Source: Methanoregula sp. (GTDB taxonomy: Archaea; Halobacteriota; Methanomicrobia; Methanomicrobiales; Methanospirillaceae). From it: a DNA stretch of 7,211 nucleotides. The notes beneath the pieces were generated by a model that was not told the origin of the DNA, ran no database searches, and saw nothing but the letters and a program-made list of their open reading frames with translations. The stretch spans positions 1 through 7,211 of the forward strand of contig JAQWDG010000090.1 of assembly GCA_028705545.1 (NCBI GenBank), read 5' to 3'. Position numbers and translations under genes: made by a program. Shown piece after piece: positions 5,209-7,211 of the stretch; position 1 is the first letter of the stretch; each line of letters starts with the position of its first letter.

Positions 5209-5242
5209 CCCATAGGTTGAGACAGGTGAGACCGCCTATGGG
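5209..5242. promoter_or_regulatory. 8-bp inverted repeat around ribosome site and start codon
   Basis: CCCATAGG (5209-5216) and CCTATGGG (5235-5242) are perfect inverted repeats with an 18-base spacer. The spacer holds the Shine-Dalgarno AGGTGAG and the right arm contains the ATG. It could be an operator blocking transcription initiation, or, if transcription starts upstream of 5209, an mRNA hairpin hiding the start codon. With the TATA box at 5194-5201, the operator reading fits better. Confidence 0.5.
5224..5230 (+). promoter_or_regulatory. Shine-Dalgarno deciding the wHTH-PAS start
   Basis: AGGTGAG ends 7 bases before ATG 5238. It supports ATG 5238 over the in-frame TTG at 5217, which has no ribosome site and would lie upstream of the predicted transcription start. 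Confidence 0.7.
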
Positions 5243-7064
5243 TGTGACTCCTTCAGAACGTATCTGTTCTCTTCTGAAAGAGAATCCCAAAGGACTCTCC
5301 ATTGAAGAAGTCTCCCGCCGTCTGGTCATGAACCGGACAACGGCCGCCAAGTACTTAAACTCCCTGGTTAATTCCGGCGATGCGGAACTCCGCACACTCG
5401 GGAGGGCAAAAGTATTTTCCCTGAGCCGTAGGGTTCCCCTCCCCCAGATACTCGATCTCCTTTCAGATCAGATCCTCGTTCTTGACCGGGATCTTGAGAT
5501 TCTTGAGGCAAACAGGGCCCTGCAGGACGGGTTTGGGATCCCCGCCACAGATCTTCTCAGGAAACGTCTCGACCAGACACCGCTCAACAGCCTCCTGTCC
5601 AGCCGGTTTTATGAGGCAATTAACCAGGCTTTTATAGGAAAAGGCAGTATTTACGAAACCTCCATTGAACGGCAGGAAAAATTCTATTATTTCAGATCCC
5701 GGTTTATCCCACTGGTTTTTGGGGAAGGCAAACCGGGTGCCGCGATCATTCTTGAAGATATAACGGAAACAAGGCATATCCGGTTTACTTTTGAAAAAGA
5801 GGTAAAAGAGCGGACCGATGCACTTACCCGCGCAAATGAACAGCTTCTCAGGAAGATTGAAGAGCATCGCCAGACACTTTCTGCACTCAGGGAAAGCGAG
5901 GCACGCTACCGTCGTATTTTTGAGACAGCAAACGAGGGGATATGGGTAGGGGATCAATCGTTTACCATAATTGCCTGCAACCAGAAAGCAGCCGAGATGC
6001 TGGGGTATACGCATCCTGATGATCTTATCGGCAGGAACTTTAGCAGTTTCATCTTCCCGGAGGACCTCCCCGACCATCTCCAGAGAATATCCGACCGAGC
6101 TCTGGGCAGCCGTGACGCGTACGAACGCAAATTTCGCCGGAAAGATGGCAGTGCGTGCTGGGTACTGATATCCGCAAACCCGTTACTAAATTCCGGCGGA
6201 TTTCTTAGTAGTTCCTTTATCATGATTACAGATATTTCCGCACAAAAGGAAATGGAACTTGAATTGCTCAAAAAGAGTCGTTACTATGAGCAGCTGCTCA
6301 AGACATCTTCGGATGCAATCCATGTGGTCGATGAAAAGGGAAACTTAAGGGAATGGAATGATGCGTTTTTGGAACATCTGGGGTATACCGCTACAGAAGC
6401 AGCAGGCCTGAACGCCAAAGACTGGGATGCGGATAATGCCATGGCTCACTTAAGCACGCTCCGAAATCATGAATTCGGCCAGAGATTCCGGTTCGAAACC
6501 CGCCACCGGACAAATGAGGGAATCATCAAAGATGTCGAGGTATGCGCCACCCGTATCACTATAGATGGGGAAGAAATGATGTATTCCTCGGCGCGTGACA
6601 TTACCCGAAGAAAAAGGACGGAACGGGAATTCAGGGAACGGGCCAACTGGATCAGTAATGTTGCTGCAACCATTGGCGGTTTGCTCTGGGAAACGGATGC
6701 AAGCGGCCTGTACCTGCAGTGCAGCCCGGCAATAGAATCGATCCTTGGATATACGCTGGAAGAGGTCATCGGAAAGATGCACTACTATGATTTTTTCCCG
6801 GCAGAGGAGAGGACAGAACTCAGGACCGCAGCAGAACAGATCTTTGATTTGCGCAAACCGTTCAGGTCGTTCCAGAGCAGGGTGATAAGTAAAGACGGCC
6901 GCATTCTCTGTTTCGAGACCACCGGCATTCCTATGTTCAACCCACAGGGCTCATTTACCGGATACCGGGGTATCGGCCTGATCATACCTGAAACGGAAAA
7001 TACGCGAAAAAACAAGAACTCACAGAGGAAATCCGGAACCCGGGTAAAAAAGAAGGATTCATGA
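5238..7064 (+). CDS. Winged helix-turn-helix regulator with four PAS domains, no kinase
   Basis: The 608-aa protein is predicted to be cytosolic, with no membrane segment. Residues 1-65 form a winged HTH: SERICSLLKENPKGLSIEEV, then RRLVMNRTTAAKYLNSLVNSGDAE as the recognition region, and LGRAKVFSLSRR as the wing. Four PAS domains follow, at about 70-180 (ILVLDRDLEILEANRAL, LEDITETRH), 219-336 (ARYRRIFETANEGIWV, MITDISAQKE), 348-460 (YYEQLLKTSSDAIHVVDEKG, SARDITRRKR) and 470-584 (ISNVAATIGGLLWETDASG, ending YRGIGLIIPE). A charged linker at 180-215 is probably coiled coil. There is no HisKA, HATPase, GGDEF or methyl-accepting module, and the tail (585-608) is Lys/Arg-rich. It therefore looks like a one-component sensor that binds DNA, a type common in Methanomicrobiales. 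It is divergent from the chemosensory operon, and the shared region holds palindromes it might bind; regulation of that operon and of itself is inference. The PAS ligands are unknown. Confidence 0.9.
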   Translation: MGVTPSERICSLLKENPKGLSIEEVSRRLVMNRTTAAKYLNSLVNSGDAELRTLGRAKVFSLSRRVPLPQILDLLSDQILVLDRDLEILEANRALQDGFGIPATDLLRKRLDQTPLNSLLSSRFYEAINQAFIGKGSIYETSIERQEKFYYFRSRFIPLVFGEGKPGAAIILEDITETRHIRFTFEKEVKERTDALTRANEQLLRKIEEHRQTLSALRESEARYRRIFETANEGIWVGDQSFTIIACNQKAAEMLGYTHPDDLIGRNFSSFIFPEDLPDHLQRISDRALGSRDAYERKFRRKDGSACWVLISANPLLNSGGFLSSSFIMITDISAQKEMELELLKKSRYYEQLLKTSSDAIHVVDEKGNLREWNDAFLEHLGYTATEAAGLNAKDWDADNAMAHLSTLRNHEFGQRFRFETRHRTNEGIIKDVEVCATRITIDGEEMMYSSARDITRRKRTEREFRERANWISNVAATIGGLLWETDASGLYLQCSPAIESILGYTLEEVIGKMHYYDFFPAEERTELRTAAEQIFDLRKPFRSFQSRVISKDGRILCFETTGIPMFNPQGSFTGYRGIGLIIPETENTRKNKNSQRKSGTRVKKKDS

Positions 7065-7086
7065 AGGAATTTCCCAAAATACATTC

Positions 7087-7211
7087 ATGCAACGGCTTTC
7101 CCGATTCCCTGTGTTTTTTGTCATAGGTCTTTTAGGCTTTCTCGCTGTAACAGGCTGTGCGGCGACAAACGGTACAATCCTTCCGACAGGATCGCCTGCC
7201 TCTCCTGCCCC
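7087..7211 (+). CDS. Probable lipoprotein, N-terminal part (3' end outside window)
   Basis: The frame is open from ATG 7087 to the window edge, 41 codons. The product starts MQRLSR, then a hydrophobic stretch FPVFFVIGLLGFLAVTGC with a lipobox-like V-T-G-C (Cys24), then a Thr/Pro/Ser/Ala-rich stretch typical of a surface-protein linker. This is a signal peptide with lipid attachment, so the mature protein would sit on the outer face of the membrane. The start is 22 bp after the wHTH-PAS stop. The only SD-like match, AAGGAA at 7064-7069, is 17 bases away, so initiation is uncertain. No terminator or clear promoter separates it from the sensor gene, so it could be cotranscribed. The domain that would tell its function (for example a periplasmic-type binding protein) is not visible. 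Confidence 0.6.
   Translation, partial: MQRLSRFPVFFVIGLLGFLAVTGCAATNGTILPTGSPASPA

Noticed and set aside
4778..5216. Riboswitch, tRNA, CRISPR or mobile element in the long gap
   Set aside because: I saw no cloverleaf, no regularly spaced repeats, no transposase remnants or terminal inverted repeats, and no recognised riboswitch core. The gap is explained by small ORFs and divergent promoters.
5217..5237. TTG start for the wHTH-PAS gene
   Set aside because: It has no ribosome site, whereas ATG 5238 has AGGTGAG at 7 bases. The extra seven residues add nothing to the winged helix.
5463..6077. - strand frame of 204 codons inside the wHTH-PAS gene
   Set aside because: It lies antisense to clear PAS domains and has no recognisable features.
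7061..7126. ATGA overlap start after the wHTH-PAS gene
   Set aside because: The frame from ATG 7061 stops after 21 codons (TAG at 7124) with no protein-like content. The lipoprotein frame from 7087 is more convincing.

Overview
The window looks like chromosomal DNA of a methanogenic archaeon, most likely of the Methanomicrobiales (Methanoregula-like). This rests on three things: the style of the receiver domains (an FILFTGKGREE-type alpha4/beta5 region), a winged-helix protein carrying stacked PAS domains and no kinase, and archaeal-looking promoters (BRE/TATA) with strong GGAG/GGTGA ribosome sites. The assignment is inference from protein style; no 16S or other marker is present.

Left part (1-1266, + strand): the 3' end of a shikimate dehydrogenase gene (aroE) overlaps by 4 bases a complete chorismate synthase gene (aroC). 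This is the end of a GC-rich aromatic amino acid operon, closed by an oligo-T terminator.

Middle part (1283-5063, - strand, read right to left): a chemosensory and signalling operon. It may begin with two very small ORFs of 43 and 42 codons, of which the second (4804-4932) is the better supported. A soluble PAS-containing methyl-accepting chemotaxis protein follows, then CheW, a stand-alone receiver protein, and a receiver-PAS protein without a kinase domain. Spacing is tight and nearly every gene has its own Shine-Dalgarno. CheA, CheR and CheB are not in the window.

Divergent control region (about 5100-5242): two back-to-back promoters each carry the same 11-base string TATACTAGTTT, read in their own direction. 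A perfect 16-bp palindrome lies between them, and an 8-bp inverted repeat flanks the ribosome site and start codon of the rightward gene. This arrangement suggests a coordinately controlled divergent pair.

Right part (5238-7211, + strand): a 608-aa protein with an N-terminal winged helix-turn-helix and four PAS domains but no kinase domain, which looks like a one-component sensor-regulator. It is followed closely by the start of a lipoprotein gene cut by the window edge. The working model (inference) is that the wHTH-PAS protein senses an intracellular or redox signal through its PAS domains and binds the divergent region. There it would control its own gene and the chemosensory operon, whose own receptor also senses through a cytosolic PAS domain.
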